DNA from: JAGOPB01 sp964606295
GTDB lineage: Bacteria > Patescibacteriota > Minisyncoccia > Phycocordibacterales > UBA9973
Assembly (NCBI GenBank): GCA_964606295.1
Contig: CAZSFR010000001.1
Span: forward strand, 59,358-123,357
DNA length: 64,000 nucleotides
Reading direction: 5' to 3'
Each line of letters starts with the position of its first letter. Position 1 is the stretch's first letter. Made by a program: the position numbers and the translations under genes. The notes beneath the pieces are model-generated. The model had not been told where the DNA came from and ran no database searches. It saw only the letters and a program-made list of their open reading frames with translations. This document shows, one piece after another, positions 1-8,132 of the stretch.

Positions 1-944
<944 letters not shown>

Positions 945-966
945 CTAGTATTACTGATAATATAAT

Positions 967-1245
967 TTATAATTTACTCTCTCTGTATATAAGCATTCGT
1001 AGATCGTCATCATTCCTTGCTAGAAGTCCTTTAACTTCATATCTTAATTTTTTTAATCTTAATATTTCTCTTGAGACTCCTTCTTCATTATTTCTTTTTT
1101 GAAAAGACTCCCCTTTTTTCCATCCATCGTTTATCAAATTTTGACTTAAGATTATTTGTTTATTTTCATCCAAAATAAAACTTTCACTTATATAAGCAAG
1201 TCTACCGAGTTCAGTCTGATTATAATTTTTGTCCGGTGTATTCAT
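967..1245 (-). CDS. small hypothetical protein between atpG and atpD
   Basis: A 92-residue ORF with an ATG at 1245, 7 nt after the atpG stop and 28 nt before the atpD start. I do not recognise the family. The protein is hydrophilic with no membrane segment or cysteine motif; residues 45-75 are rich in Lys, Arg and Glu and probably helical. The DNA is visibly richer in A and T than the flanking atp genes, which suggests a later insertion into the operon. It would be co-transcribed with atpD. It could also be a non-essential or non-coding spacer, but the clean fit between two genes favours a real ORF. Confidence 0.6.
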   Translation of the reverse strand: MNTPDKNYNQTELGRLAYISESFILDENKQIILSQNLINDGWKKGESFQKRNNEEGVSREILRLKKLRYEVKGLLARNDDDLRMLIYRESKL

Positions 1246-1252
1246 AATACTT

Positions 1253-2158
1253 TTAACTCACACTTGCCATTCCGGCGCTAATTTCTGATATTTCTTTTGT
1301 AATTGCTGCCTGACGGGCTTTGTTGAATGCTAGCGTCAAGTCGTCAATCATCTCCCCTGCCGCTTCTGACGCATTCTTCATTGCCATCATACGACTCGAC
1401 TGCTCTGAAGCTGAGGATTCGAGGATCATCTGGTAGACCTGAGAACGTGCGATTTTTTCGACGAGCTTTGACATGAGTGCGTCGTAACCGGGTTCGAAAG
1501 TGTAGGAAGTAGCATTTGACTTTTGACCATTGACGTTTGACTCAGCATTCTCACCCAATGTTTCTACACTCTTTTCAACTTCACTTATCGAGACAGGAAG
1601 TATAGGGCGGATAGCTGGTTTGGAAACGAGAGCGGAGATGAAGTCGGTGTAAGCAATGTAGACTTTGTCGTATGTGCCGTTTGCGTAGTCTGCCATGATT
1701 AGATTTCCTATCGGCAGAACATCGCGAAATGTTGCGTTGTCTGGAAGCTCTGTAAATGATGCGACTATGTTTTGTCCGAGTCTGCGGAGTGCTGCTTCCC
1801 CCTTCTTCCCTACTGCAACAAAAGAAATTTGTTTTCCGTCATTTTCCTTAATCATTTTCATCACAGCACGGATTATCTGTGCATTGTATGCTCCACAAAG
1901 TCCGCGATTGGAAGTGATGAGGACGACGAGGACGTTTTTCACCTCGCGCTTCTTGAGAAGAGCGTGCTCACTTTCGCCACCTGATTGTGAGAGCGATTCG
2001 AGAATCTCCCAAGATGCTTGTGCGTATGGGCGAGATGCGAGGGTCGCTGTTACAGCCCGCTTCATTTTGGAAGCAGAAACAAGCTCCATGGCTTTGGTTA
2101 TCTTTTTCGTGTTCTTGACACTCTTTATTCGTCTTTTTATATCAAGTGATCCTGCCAT
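1253..2158 (-). CDS. atpG: ATP synthase F1 subunit gamma
   Basis: Central rotor shaft of F1, linking the c-ring to the alpha3beta3 head. The 301-residue protein has the typical N-terminal helix beginning MAGSLDIKRRIKSVKNTKKI and the conserved C-terminal helix containing EQSSRMMAMKNASEAAGEMI and LAFNKARQAAITKEI. Length is near normal (about 285-300). Residues about 196-216 carry an extra low-complexity Asn/Ser/Glu stretch (ENAESNVNGQKSNATS). It is encoded partly by a 30-nt sequence also found in the atpE-atpF spacer, so this insertion looks element-derived. The gene lies 6 nt after the small membrane protein at 2165. Confidence 0.97.
   Translation of the reverse strand: MAGSLDIKRRIKSVKNTKKITKAMELVSASKMKRAVTATLASRPYAQASWEILESLSQSGGESEHALLKKREVKNVLVVLITSNRGLCGAYNAQIIRAVMKMIKENDGKQISFVAVGKKGEAALRRLGQNIVASFTELPDNATFRDVLPIGNLIMADYANGTYDKVYIAYTDFISALVSKPAIRPILPVSISEVEKSVETLGENAESNVNGQKSNATSYTFEPGYDALMSKLVEKIARSQVYQMILESSASEQSSRMMAMKNASEAAGEMIDDLTLAFNKARQAAITKEISEISAGMASVS
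1512..1541 (-). repeat. copy of a 30-nt dispersed repeat inside atpG
   Basis: On the minus strand this segment matches the plus strand at 5026-5055 in 27 of 30 positions (core GTCAATGGTCAAAAG). Here it is in frame within atpG and codes for roughly SNVNGQKSNA, in a loop-like insertion. The other copy is non-coding and part of a large hairpin. Confidence 0.75.
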
Positions 2159-2164
2159 AAATTA

Positions 2165-2503
2165 TTAAATAAATTTTAGTAGAATAACAAATACAAAGAA
2201 ACCTATACTGAAACAGAAAAGAATATTCGATGTCCGCTTGAGCTTTTTGCATAGAAAAACGTTTGCGGGATCATTTAGTTGTTCTAACTTTTGCGCACGG
2301 AGTAACCCTGAGACTCCAAAAACAAAAGAGATGATAAGAAGAATAAATGAAGAAAAATATAAGATAATCATCGCTTTGATGAGTAGCGAGCTTTGCGAAT
2401 CTATTCCCAGAAGGAAGACTATTGATACAGCAACCCAAATTCCAATCAATACCTGATTGATTCGTAACACGGCCTTTGCTGTTGTTATAGTTTTCTGATC
2501 CAT
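2165..2503 (-). CDS. small membrane protein between atpA and atpG
   Basis: A 112-residue protein with three predicted membrane segments (about residues 13-35, 41-67 and 91-111), separated by a short cytoplasmic stretch rich in charged residues (AQKLEQLNDP...CKKLKRT). The family is not recognised. It starts 3 nt after the atpA stop and ends 6 nt before the atpG start, so it must be co-transcribed with the ATP synthase. It is not part of the usual atp gene set and its DNA is AT-rich relative to atpA. It might be an accessory factor for the enzyme or an unrelated insertion. Confidence 0.7.
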   Translation of the reverse strand: MDQKTITTAKAVLRINQVLIGIWVAVSIVFLLGIDSQSSLLIKAMIILYFSSFILLIISFVFGVSGLLRAQKLEQLNDPANVFLCKKLKRTSNILFCFSIGFFVFVILLKFI

Positions 2504-2506
2504 ACC

Positions 2507-4012
2507 CTATAAATTAAACGTACTCTTAAAACTCTCAATAGTTTCCTTCAACTTCGCTTCGCTTGCATCTTCCCACATTTTCTTTTCCCTTACATCAGCC
2601 ACAAACTCTTTGCAGTTTGCTTCGACATAGTCGATAAGTCCTGCTTCGAATTCCTTGATCTTTGCTACAGGAATGGAGTCCATAAATCCTCGTGAGAGTG
2701 CGTAGAGAGAGATCACTTGGTGCTCGACAACCATCGGCGAGTATTGTGTTTGCTTCAAGAGCTCGACAGCGCGACGTCCGCGTTCGATCTGGTTGCGAGT
2801 TGCGACATCGAGGTCAGAACCGAATTGTGAAAACGCTTCGAGTTCACGAAACTGCGCGAGGTCGAGTTTGAGTGTGCCCGCCACTTTCTTCATGGCTTTG
2901 ATCTGAGCAGATGAGCCAACACGAGACACGGAGAATCCGACGTTTACCGCAGGACGTACACCTTTGTAGAAGAGATCAGTCTCGAGGAATATCTGTCCGT
3001 CTGTGATAGAGATCACGTTTGTCGGGATGTAGGCAGAGATGTCGCCCGCTTGGGTCTCGATGATAGGAAGAGCTGTGATAGAACCACCGCCGAAGTCTGC
3101 GTTCTTGCGACATGCACGTTCGAGCAAACGTGAGTGGAGATAGAAGACGTCTCCAGGATACGCTTCGCGTCCCGGTGGACGGCGAAGAAGAAGTGAGATT
3201 TCACGATAGGCGACTGCGTGCTTGGAGAGATCATCGTAGATGATGAGCACGTCTTCACCTTTGTCCATGAAATATTCAGCTACTGACACTCCAGCGTAGG
3301 GAGCGAGGTACTGCATCGGAGATGGATCAGATGCTCCAGCAGACACGATGACTGTGTATTCCATTGCACCAGCTTCACGTAGACGAGTTTCGAGTGCGCG
3401 GAGCTTTGAATCTTTTTGTCCGATCGCAACATACACACATTTCATGTTCTGACCTTTTTGGTTCAAGATAGTGTCGATAGCGATAGCAGTTTTTCCAGTC
3501 TGACGATCCCCGATCAGAAGCTCGCGCTGTCCTCGTCCGATCGGCACGAGAGCATCGATAGCTTTGATACCAGTTTGCACAGGCTGATCCACTGACTGAC
3601 GCGTAATAACGCCAGATGCTACACGTTCGATAGGAAGTGTCTTTGTAGACTTTATATCACCCTTGCCGTCAAGCGGTACACCGAGAGGGTTTACCACACG
3701 GCCAAGGATCGCGTCCCCTACTGGGATTTCGAGAATACGACCTGTGAGACGAACTTCCTGACCTTCTTTGATACTGCCGTACTCACCGAGGATGATGATA
3801 CCGACAGTGTCTTCTCCAAGGTTGAGCGCAACTCCCGTCTCACCACCTGCAAAGGTGACCATTTCAGACGCCTTGACTCCACGAAGTCCAGATACCTGTG
3901 CGATACCATCTCCGACTTCGAGAACTGTCCCGATTTCTTCGCGTGTTGTTCCGCCAGAAAAACCAGCGATTTCATTCTTTAACTCTTCTATTATGTGTTG
4001 TGTTGAAGCCAT
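2507..4012 (-). CDS. atpA: ATP synthase F1 subunit alpha
   Basis: Non-catalytic nucleotide-binding subunit of F1. The 501-residue protein is full length. It has the N-terminal helix that contacts delta, the beta-barrel starting near residue 26, the P-loop GDRQTGKT near residue 169, and the alpha signature [17 protein letters not shown] near residue 355. The C-terminal helical domain ends [12 protein letters not shown]. It lies 11 nt downstream of atpH. Confidence 0.98.
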   Translation of the reverse strand: MASTQHIIEELKNEIAGFSGGTTREEIGTVLEVGDGIAQVSGLRGVKASEMVTFAGGETGVALNLGEDTVGIIILGEYGSIKEGQEVRLTGRILEIPVGDAILGRVVNPLGVPLDGKGDIKSTKTLPIERVASGVITRQSVDQPVQTGIKAIDALVPIGRGQRELLIGDRQTGKTAIAIDTILNQKGQNMKCVYVAIGQKDSKLRALETRLREAGAMEYTVIVSAGASDPSPMQYLAPYAGVSVAEYFMDKGEDVLIIYDDLSKHAVAYREISLLLRRPPGREAYPGDVFYLHSRLLERACRKNADFGGGSITALPIIETQAGDISAYIPTNVISITDGQIFLETDLFYKGVRPAVNVGFSVSRVGSSAQIKAMKKVAGTLKLDLAQFRELEAFSQFGSDLDVATRNQIERGRRAVELLKQTQYSPMVVEHQVISLYALSRGFMDSIPVAKIKEFEAGLIDYVEANCKEFVADVREKKMWEDASEAKLKETIESFKSTFNL

Positions 4013-4023
4013 GTGTAATTTGT

Positions 4024-4428
4024 CTATTTGGTAAGTGTTGTTTTCAATCTATCGAGCCGACCTTTCAAACTTGCGTCTATGAGATATTCGTCTGTCCTCA
4101 CTCTCCATCCTCCGATCAGTGTCTCATCCATTTTTTCTTCGAGCACTATTTCTTTCGTATGAAATAATTTCTTTACAGCGCTTTCTATCTCTTTTCTTTC
4201 GCTCTCACTGAGCTTTGCCGCAACCCCTATCGTTCCTCTCACTCTTCCTTCTTTCTTGTCTATCAATCTCTCGTAAGCTTTTCGTATATCGTCTATCATA
4301 CCTGCCGCTTTGTGCTTTACAAGAAAGCCTGAGAAAACTTTGAGCGCGGCCTTCGCCTCTGTATCGCTTTTCCCTTCAGTCAGAGCGGAGAGGATTTCTG
4401 CGTATTCAGTTGTTCCTAGTTTTCTCAT
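4024..4428 (-). CDS. atpH: ATP synthase F1 subunit delta (short)
   Basis: Peripheral-stalk subunit that joins the F1 head to the b subunits (OSCP/delta family). At 134 residues it is clearly shorter than the usual 170-180, which is common in small-genome lineages. The C-terminal half keeps a recognisable delta pattern: a Lys/Glu-rich helix, then [24 protein letters not shown], corresponding to the conserved V..DPxLIGGfxixxgxxxxDxS region, and a final helix that would bind alpha. The N-terminal helical bundle is reduced. Position between atpF and atpA supports the call. Confidence 0.9.
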   Translation of the reverse strand: MRKLGTTEYAEILSALTEGKSDTEAKAALKVFSGFLVKHKAAGMIDDIRKAYERLIDKKEGRVRGTIGVAAKLSESERKEIESAVKKLFHTKEIVLEEKMDETLIGGWRVRTDEYLIDASLKGRLDRLKTTLTK

Positions 4429-4437
4429 GTGTGATGT

Positions 4438-4932
4438 TTATACTTCTTTATTTGCGCTCGTAACAATCTTTGCCTTCAATTCTGCATCGACAACACTGCC
4501 AAGGACTTTTTCTGTGCTCGCGATAACGAGACCTGCAAGTTCACGCCTTGCATCTGTTAGCATCTTTGAATTTTCAGCCAAAAGCTCTGCCTTGCCGCTC
4601 TCTACAATCTTCTTTGCATCTTCGTCAGCCTTTTCAATAAGTGCTACGCGCACTTTCTCAGCATCTTTCTTCGCAATGCCAATTAATTCCTGTGACTCTT
4701 TGCGGGCTTCTGCTATCACTTTCTTGTATTCCGTTTCTGTTTCAGAAAGTAACTCCTTATGCTTTTTCGCATCAGTAAGCCCGCCTGCAATCTTTTCGCT
4801 TCGCTCATTCATGAGCTTGCCGAGCGGCTTGATTGCAAATTTGTACAAAACGATGATGACGATCGCAAAGTTCACCATCTGCGCGATGATGAGTCTCCAA
4901 TCTATGTGAAATGTGTCGATAAGTGAATCCAT
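4438..4932 (-). CDS. atpF: ATP synthase Fo subunit b
   Basis: Peripheral-stalk subunit b, 164 residues. There is one N-terminal membrane helix (about residues 13-32, LIIAQMVNFAIVIIVLYKFA) followed by a long charged helix typical of the b dimer (KKVIAEARKESQELIGIAKKDAEK). Length is normal. It is separated from atpE by 131 nt that carry a large repeat-rich hairpin. Confidence 0.96.
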   Translation of the reverse strand: MDSLIDTFHIDWRLIIAQMVNFAIVIIVLYKFAIKPLGKLMNERSEKIAGGLTDAKKHKELLSETETEYKKVIAEARKESQELIGIAKKDAEKVRVALIEKADEDAKKIVESGKAELLAENSKMLTDARRELAGLVIASTEKVLGSVVDAELKAKIVTSANKEV

Positions 4933-4991
4933 GACAAAGTTAAAAGTTCTTATAATTTATAAAGTTGAAAGTGTTTCAAATGCACTTAACA

Positions 4992-5056
4992 TTTGACATT
5001 TAACATTTGACGCATGCAATGCACGGTCAAATGTCAATGGTCAAAAGCCAAATGTC
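4992..5056. repeat. repeat-rich hairpin in the atpE-atpF spacer
   Basis: TTTGAC (4992-4997) and ACATTTGAC (5003-5011) face GTCAAATGT (5026-5034) and GTCAAA (5040-5045), so a long imperfect hairpin can form in either strand. The right arm, 5026-5055, is the second copy of the 30-nt sequence found inside atpG. The element lies between the highly expressed atpE and atpF. It could modulate mRNA stability or the relative amount of subunit c; that role is inference. Confidence 0.7.
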
Positions 5057-5063
5057 TTGACTG

Positions 5064-5294
<231 letters not shown>

Positions 5295-5367
5295 TTACCT
5301 AATAATTGCTCCACAGTATGTGGCTGCGATCCTTGTACGAGAACTCTCGTGCAAAGATCGCAAACAC

Positions 5368-6315
5368 CTACACCGTAAGACGCTTCAACTCGTCTACTAA
5401 CTCTTCTGTTGGAGTTTCTTCGTGATGTGACCCCTCGTGCTCAGAATGATCCTGTGCAGAAATCGTGAAGTAGACAAGTGTTAGCATTGCAAAGATAAGC
5501 GCCTGAATCACGCCGACTAGAATTTCGAGGAAAAGAAACGGCACGGGCACAAAGTATGCAATGATGGCGGCCATTGATGCCAAAAGCACTTCGCCAGCAA
5601 ATACGTTTCCAAAGAGACGAAATGAGAGCGATGCAACCTTTGCGAATTCTCCGATGATCTCCAAGAGTCCAACAAAGAACGTAATCGGGGCAATGAGTAT
5701 CACCGTCGGCTCCTTGCGAATCTTGGTGAATATCTCCCCGAGCACCTTCAAATTAACATATTTATTAAACATTTTCCATCCACCTATGGTGATAATGCCG
5801 AAAACGTTTGCACCTACAACAGCTATTATTGCGAGCGCCAGGGTTGTATTTATATCCGCAGTTCCTCCTCGCAAGAATGGCACGAGCACGCTTTCACCAT
5901 CGTGACCTACTACTTGCCCTATCGTCCCGCTACCCGGCAATATTCCAAGCCAGTTGTTGAAAAGGACAAAGAAGAAAATCGATATCGAGAGAGGAAAAAT
6001 CTTTAGTGTCAGCTTGCGGTCATTTGTAACTTGATCGGCAAGGCTCAATCCCCCTTCAACTATTATTTCAAAAATATTTTGCAGTTTACCTGGAATTTCT
6101 TTGAGACCACGTCTTAGAAAAAAAGCTAGTACTACTAATATAAGTACAGCTCCCCATGCGGTTACCAATGAGTTTGTAATTGGAAATTCTCCAATGTAGG
6201 CAAGTGGTTCGGCAAAAAGAGTTATCTCGTGAACAATCTCATGCGTCGAAACATCTCCTTGAGAAGTTTCTATGAGTCCGTGTTCTGTTGTTGTTTCTTC
6301 AAATGCTTCTACCAT
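5368..6315 (-). CDS. atpB: ATP synthase Fo subunit a
   Basis: Stator channel subunit that passes protons to the c ring. The 315-residue protein has several membrane helices and the diagnostic SLSFRLFGNVFAGE motif with the essential Arg, near residue 226. The C-terminal helix IQALIFAMLTLVYFTISAQD is typical. The N-terminus carries about 35 acidic residues before the first helix, and the C-terminus ends in a His/Glu-rich tail (HSEHEGSHHEETPTEE), both longer than usual. It starts 1 nt after the stop of the upstream atpZ-like gene. Confidence 0.96.
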   Translation of the reverse strand: MVEAFEETTTEHGLIETSQGDVSTHEIVHEITLFAEPLAYIGEFPITNSLVTAWGAVLILVVLAFFLRRGLKEIPGKLQNIFEIIVEGGLSLADQVTNDRKLTLKIFPLSISIFFFVLFNNWLGILPGSGTIGQVVGHDGESVLVPFLRGGTADINTTLALAIIAVVGANVFGIITIGGWKMFNKYVNLKVLGEIFTKIRKEPTVILIAPITFFVGLLEIIGEFAKVASLSFRLFGNVFAGEVLLASMAAIIAYFVPVPFLFLEILVGVIQALIFAMLTLVYFTISAQDHSEHEGSHHEETPTEELVDELKRLTV

Positions 6316-6316
6316 A

Positions 6317-6583
6317 CTATTCTTTGATTACATCTACATTCTTCTCAGGTGTCTCAAGTGCGGTCATTGCTTTTCTTGATTCTTTGACTATCCCTATCAT
6401 TGAAACAATGAATGCTATACCTGTCAGTCCAAGAAAGACAATCGGTTCAGAATCAAATTTTCGATCAAGCGATTTCCCTACTATTAATGATGCAACTATT
6501 GGAAGTGCAATCCATCCTGAAATTTTTAGAAAAAGGAAGAGTGCCGGTTGCCATGATTTTTTGTTACTATTTTTATTTTCCAT
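6317..6583 (-). CDS. AtpZ/AtpI-like membrane protein, first gene of the atp operon
   Basis: An 88-residue protein with two membrane helices (about residues 20-38 and 48-66) separated by a short basic and acidic loop (GKSLDRKFDSE). This is the pattern of the small AtpZ/AtpI family encoded at the 5' end of many atp operons. The family is thought to help ring assembly or ion supply. Position immediately before atpB supports the assignment; the sequence alone is weakly diagnostic. Confidence 0.75.
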   Translation of the reverse strand: MENKNSNKKSWQPALFLFLKISGWIALPIVASLIVGKSLDRKFDSEPIVFLGLTGIAFIVSMIGIVKESRKAMTALETPEKNVDVIKE

Positions 6584-6635
6584 AACTTATGTGAGAAAGA
6601 ATCCCTTCTCGCTTATGCCGAGGTTTGCAGGCAAG

Positions 6636-6656
6636 GAACTTTCGGCTTCTGTCTTA
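6636..6656 (-). repeat. displaced tRNA-Ile fragment (anticodon 3' side to T stem)
   Basis: These 21 nt match 6704-6724 of the intact tRNA-Ile with one mismatch. They cover the 3' side of the anticodon arm, the variable loop and the 5' side of the T stem. The sequence beyond the TTC of the T loop does not match, so this is a remnant. Confidence 0.75.
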
Positions 6657-6661
6657 CCGCG

Positions 6662-6794
6662 CCCCGTCGCAATGTTGAAAACTAAGTGCGTGTGGAAAGA
6701 ATCGAACTTTCGGCCTCTGTCTTATCAGGACAGCGTTCTACCACTGAACTACACACGCACTTAATTTTCAAAGCATTACATTGCGACTGGGGTC
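6662..6794. repeat. long inverted repeat enclosing tRNA-Ile
   Basis: The left arm 6662-6687 pairs with the right arm 6759-6794, with a 7-nt insertion (agcatta) in the right arm: 12 of 13 pairs beside the tRNA, then a 9-bp match CATTGCGAC/GTCGCAATG and a GGGG/CCCC block. The arms continue the tRNA acceptor stem outward, so the precursor RNA could form one very long helix with the tRNA at its tip. Confidence 0.75.
6687..6758 (-). tRNA. tRNA-Ile (anticodon GAU)
   Basis: The minus strand folds as a complete cloverleaf of 72 nt: acceptor GCGTGTG/CACACGC, D arm GTTC-AGTGGTA-GAAC, anticodon arm CTGTC-CTGATAA-GACAG with anticodon GAT, variable loop AGGCC, T arm GAAAG-TTCGATT-CTTTC, and discriminator A. 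No CCA is encoded. The anticodon-arm and variable-loop sequence resembles other bacterial tRNA-Ile(GAU). It sits upstream of the atp operon on the same strand. Confidence 0.93.
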
Positions 6795-6836
6795 AGGATC
6801 CTAGAATCAAAACAAGTTTGGTACGGGACACATCAA

Positions 6837-6862
6837 CGTTCTACCACTGAACTACACACGCA
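6837..6862 (-). repeat. displaced tRNA-Ile 5' fragment (acceptor and D arm)
   Basis: These 26 nt are identical to 6734-6759, which is the 5' acceptor strand and D arm of the intact tRNA-Ile. Downstream on the minus strand the sequence diverges and no matching T arm or 3' acceptor strand follows, so it is not a second functional tRNA. Confidence 0.8.
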
Positions 6863-6928
6863 AAAATGAGCTTTCAGGGCAAGCTCGCGGTCATATAGTA
6901 GCAAAATAAGGCTCATTTCGCAAATAAA

Positions 6929-6957
6929 ATAGCCGGTGAACATCATTCACCGGCTAT
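6929..6957 (-). terminator. intrinsic terminator after the 6963 gene
   Basis: A 12-bp perfect stem (6929-6940 with 6946-6957) and a 5-nt loop. On the minus strand it is followed by a T-rich run (TTTTATTT). It lies 6 nt past the stop of the 152-residue gene. Confidence 0.85.
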
Positions 6958-6962
6958 GAGCA

Positions 6963-7421
6963 TTATGCTCGGTTCTTTATGGCTGTTTTGTGTGTACGTT
7001 TTACGTACACACGCTGTTTGAACTTTCTTTGGGGAGTTTGAAATCCCTCCCCATCAAAAGGTACTTTTTCAACAATTTCGCACCATTCGGGCAAATCGAT
7101 CGAAAAGCGGATCAAAGCACGAGATTCTTTCGAACCTGCATGTGCATCATAATCCCAGCTTAAACGATAAAACTTATGTCCGTTCTTCAGGAGTTTCAAA
7201 CACCATTCGAAAGGAGCAATGATAATAGGGATCTCCCTGTTCTTTATTGCTTTTTCGAACCGCGTTCGGAATTCCTCCCAAGATTTATGTCGCTTCTTTT
7301 TTGATGGTAAAATGACCGTATCTTTGCCAAAATGTTTGGTAATGAGGAATTTTTCTTTTGGCAACAACTCATGTTGTGATAAAAAAACAACATGAGGAAA
7401 ATCGTCTGTTTTCGAACACAT
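6963..7421 (-). CDS. hypothetical protein, 152 aa
   Basis: I do not recognise this family. The protein is soluble and rich in Lys, Arg and aromatic residues, with a basic C-terminus (QRKFKQRVYVKRTHKTAIKNRA). A central conserved-looking segment is WCLKLLKNGHKFYRLSWDYDAHAG. The basic character is compatible with nucleic-acid binding, but that is only an impression. It has its own terminator. The ATG at 7421 has no clear ribosome site; an AGGAGGA sequence lies about 60 nt further upstream within a small hairpin. Confidence 0.7.
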   Translation of the reverse strand: MCSKTDDFPHVVFLSQHELLPKEKFLITKHFGKDTVILPSKKKRHKSWEEFRTRFEKAIKNREIPIIIAPFEWCLKLLKNGHKFYRLSWDYDAHAGSKESRALIRFSIDLPEWCEIVEKVPFDGEGFQTPQRKFKQRVYVKRTHKTAIKNRA

Positions 7422-7517
7422 CTTTCTGTTTGTTTTCGTTAAAAAAATTGTTTGTTGTTTTGTTTTTTGGCAAGTCCTCCTATGGCTTGCTTTTATGTTG
7501 TTAGAAATTTTGTTTTG

Positions 7518-8081
7518 TTATAAGCATAGCCTCTTGCGCTCGAAGCTAAAATTAACTTCGCTGATTCGATGAGGTGAAATATATAGACACGGAATGTTCT
7601 CATCCGCCTCGTCGAAATCAATTTCTGCATCGTCGGGATTCAAGCAATTGAGAACAATCTGGTTCATCTCTGCGTCAGGCTCGATTGAAACTCTGATTGA
7701 ATCTGTAATCTGCCCGTCTGCAGTATAAAACTGATGTTTGCCGGAGAATTCTGTTTCTGTAAACAAAACATCTCTTCCTGCAAAAATCTCAACATAAAAC
7801 GAGATGGATGTAATCACTGGTTGAACATAGTGGTTCCCAATGACAAACATCGTTCGTGTCCAATGCATCATCCTCAAAATATCCTCTGCCTCAGAAGAAT
7901 GGAGTACATTCGCCCTTACTGCAAGTGTGCATGTCTCGTTGTTTATACCAAAATCAAAATTTGTGTCTCTCAGACTTCGGACCAGCGCTTTCACGCTGTC
8001 GAAAATCTCTTCTTGATCTGGAACGTCATCTGCAACCTCTCTTAACCTAAAGAAAGGAAGTTCGCCTATTAAGTTTTTCAT
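7518..8081 (-). CDS. hypothetical protein, 187 aa
   Basis: No family recognised. The protein is soluble and acidic in its last third (PDDAEIDFDEADENIP), with a mixed alpha/beta pattern and no signal or membrane segment. It starts with an ATG at 8081, about 50 nt downstream of the histidine-kinase gene's stop, and may be read through from that operon. It ends 96 nt before the next gene. Confidence 0.65.
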   Translation of the reverse strand: MKNLIGELPFFRLREVADDVPDQEEIFDSVKALVRSLRDTNFDFGINNETCTLAVRANVLHSSEAEDILRMMHWTRTMFVIGNHYVQPVITSISFYVEIFAGRDVLFTETEFSGKHQFYTADGQITDSIRVSIEPDAEMNQIVLNCLNPDDAEIDFDEADENIPCLYISPHRISEVNFSFERKRLCL

Positions 8082-8132
8082 GTCAAAAAATTTTTGTGAT
8101 TATGAAATCTATCTTGCCTCAACTATACCAGT

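Noticed and set aside
6781..6862. A second complete tRNA beside tRNA-Ile
   Set aside because: Only the acceptor 5' strand and the D arm are present. No convincing anticodon arm, T arm or matching 3' acceptor strand could be folded.
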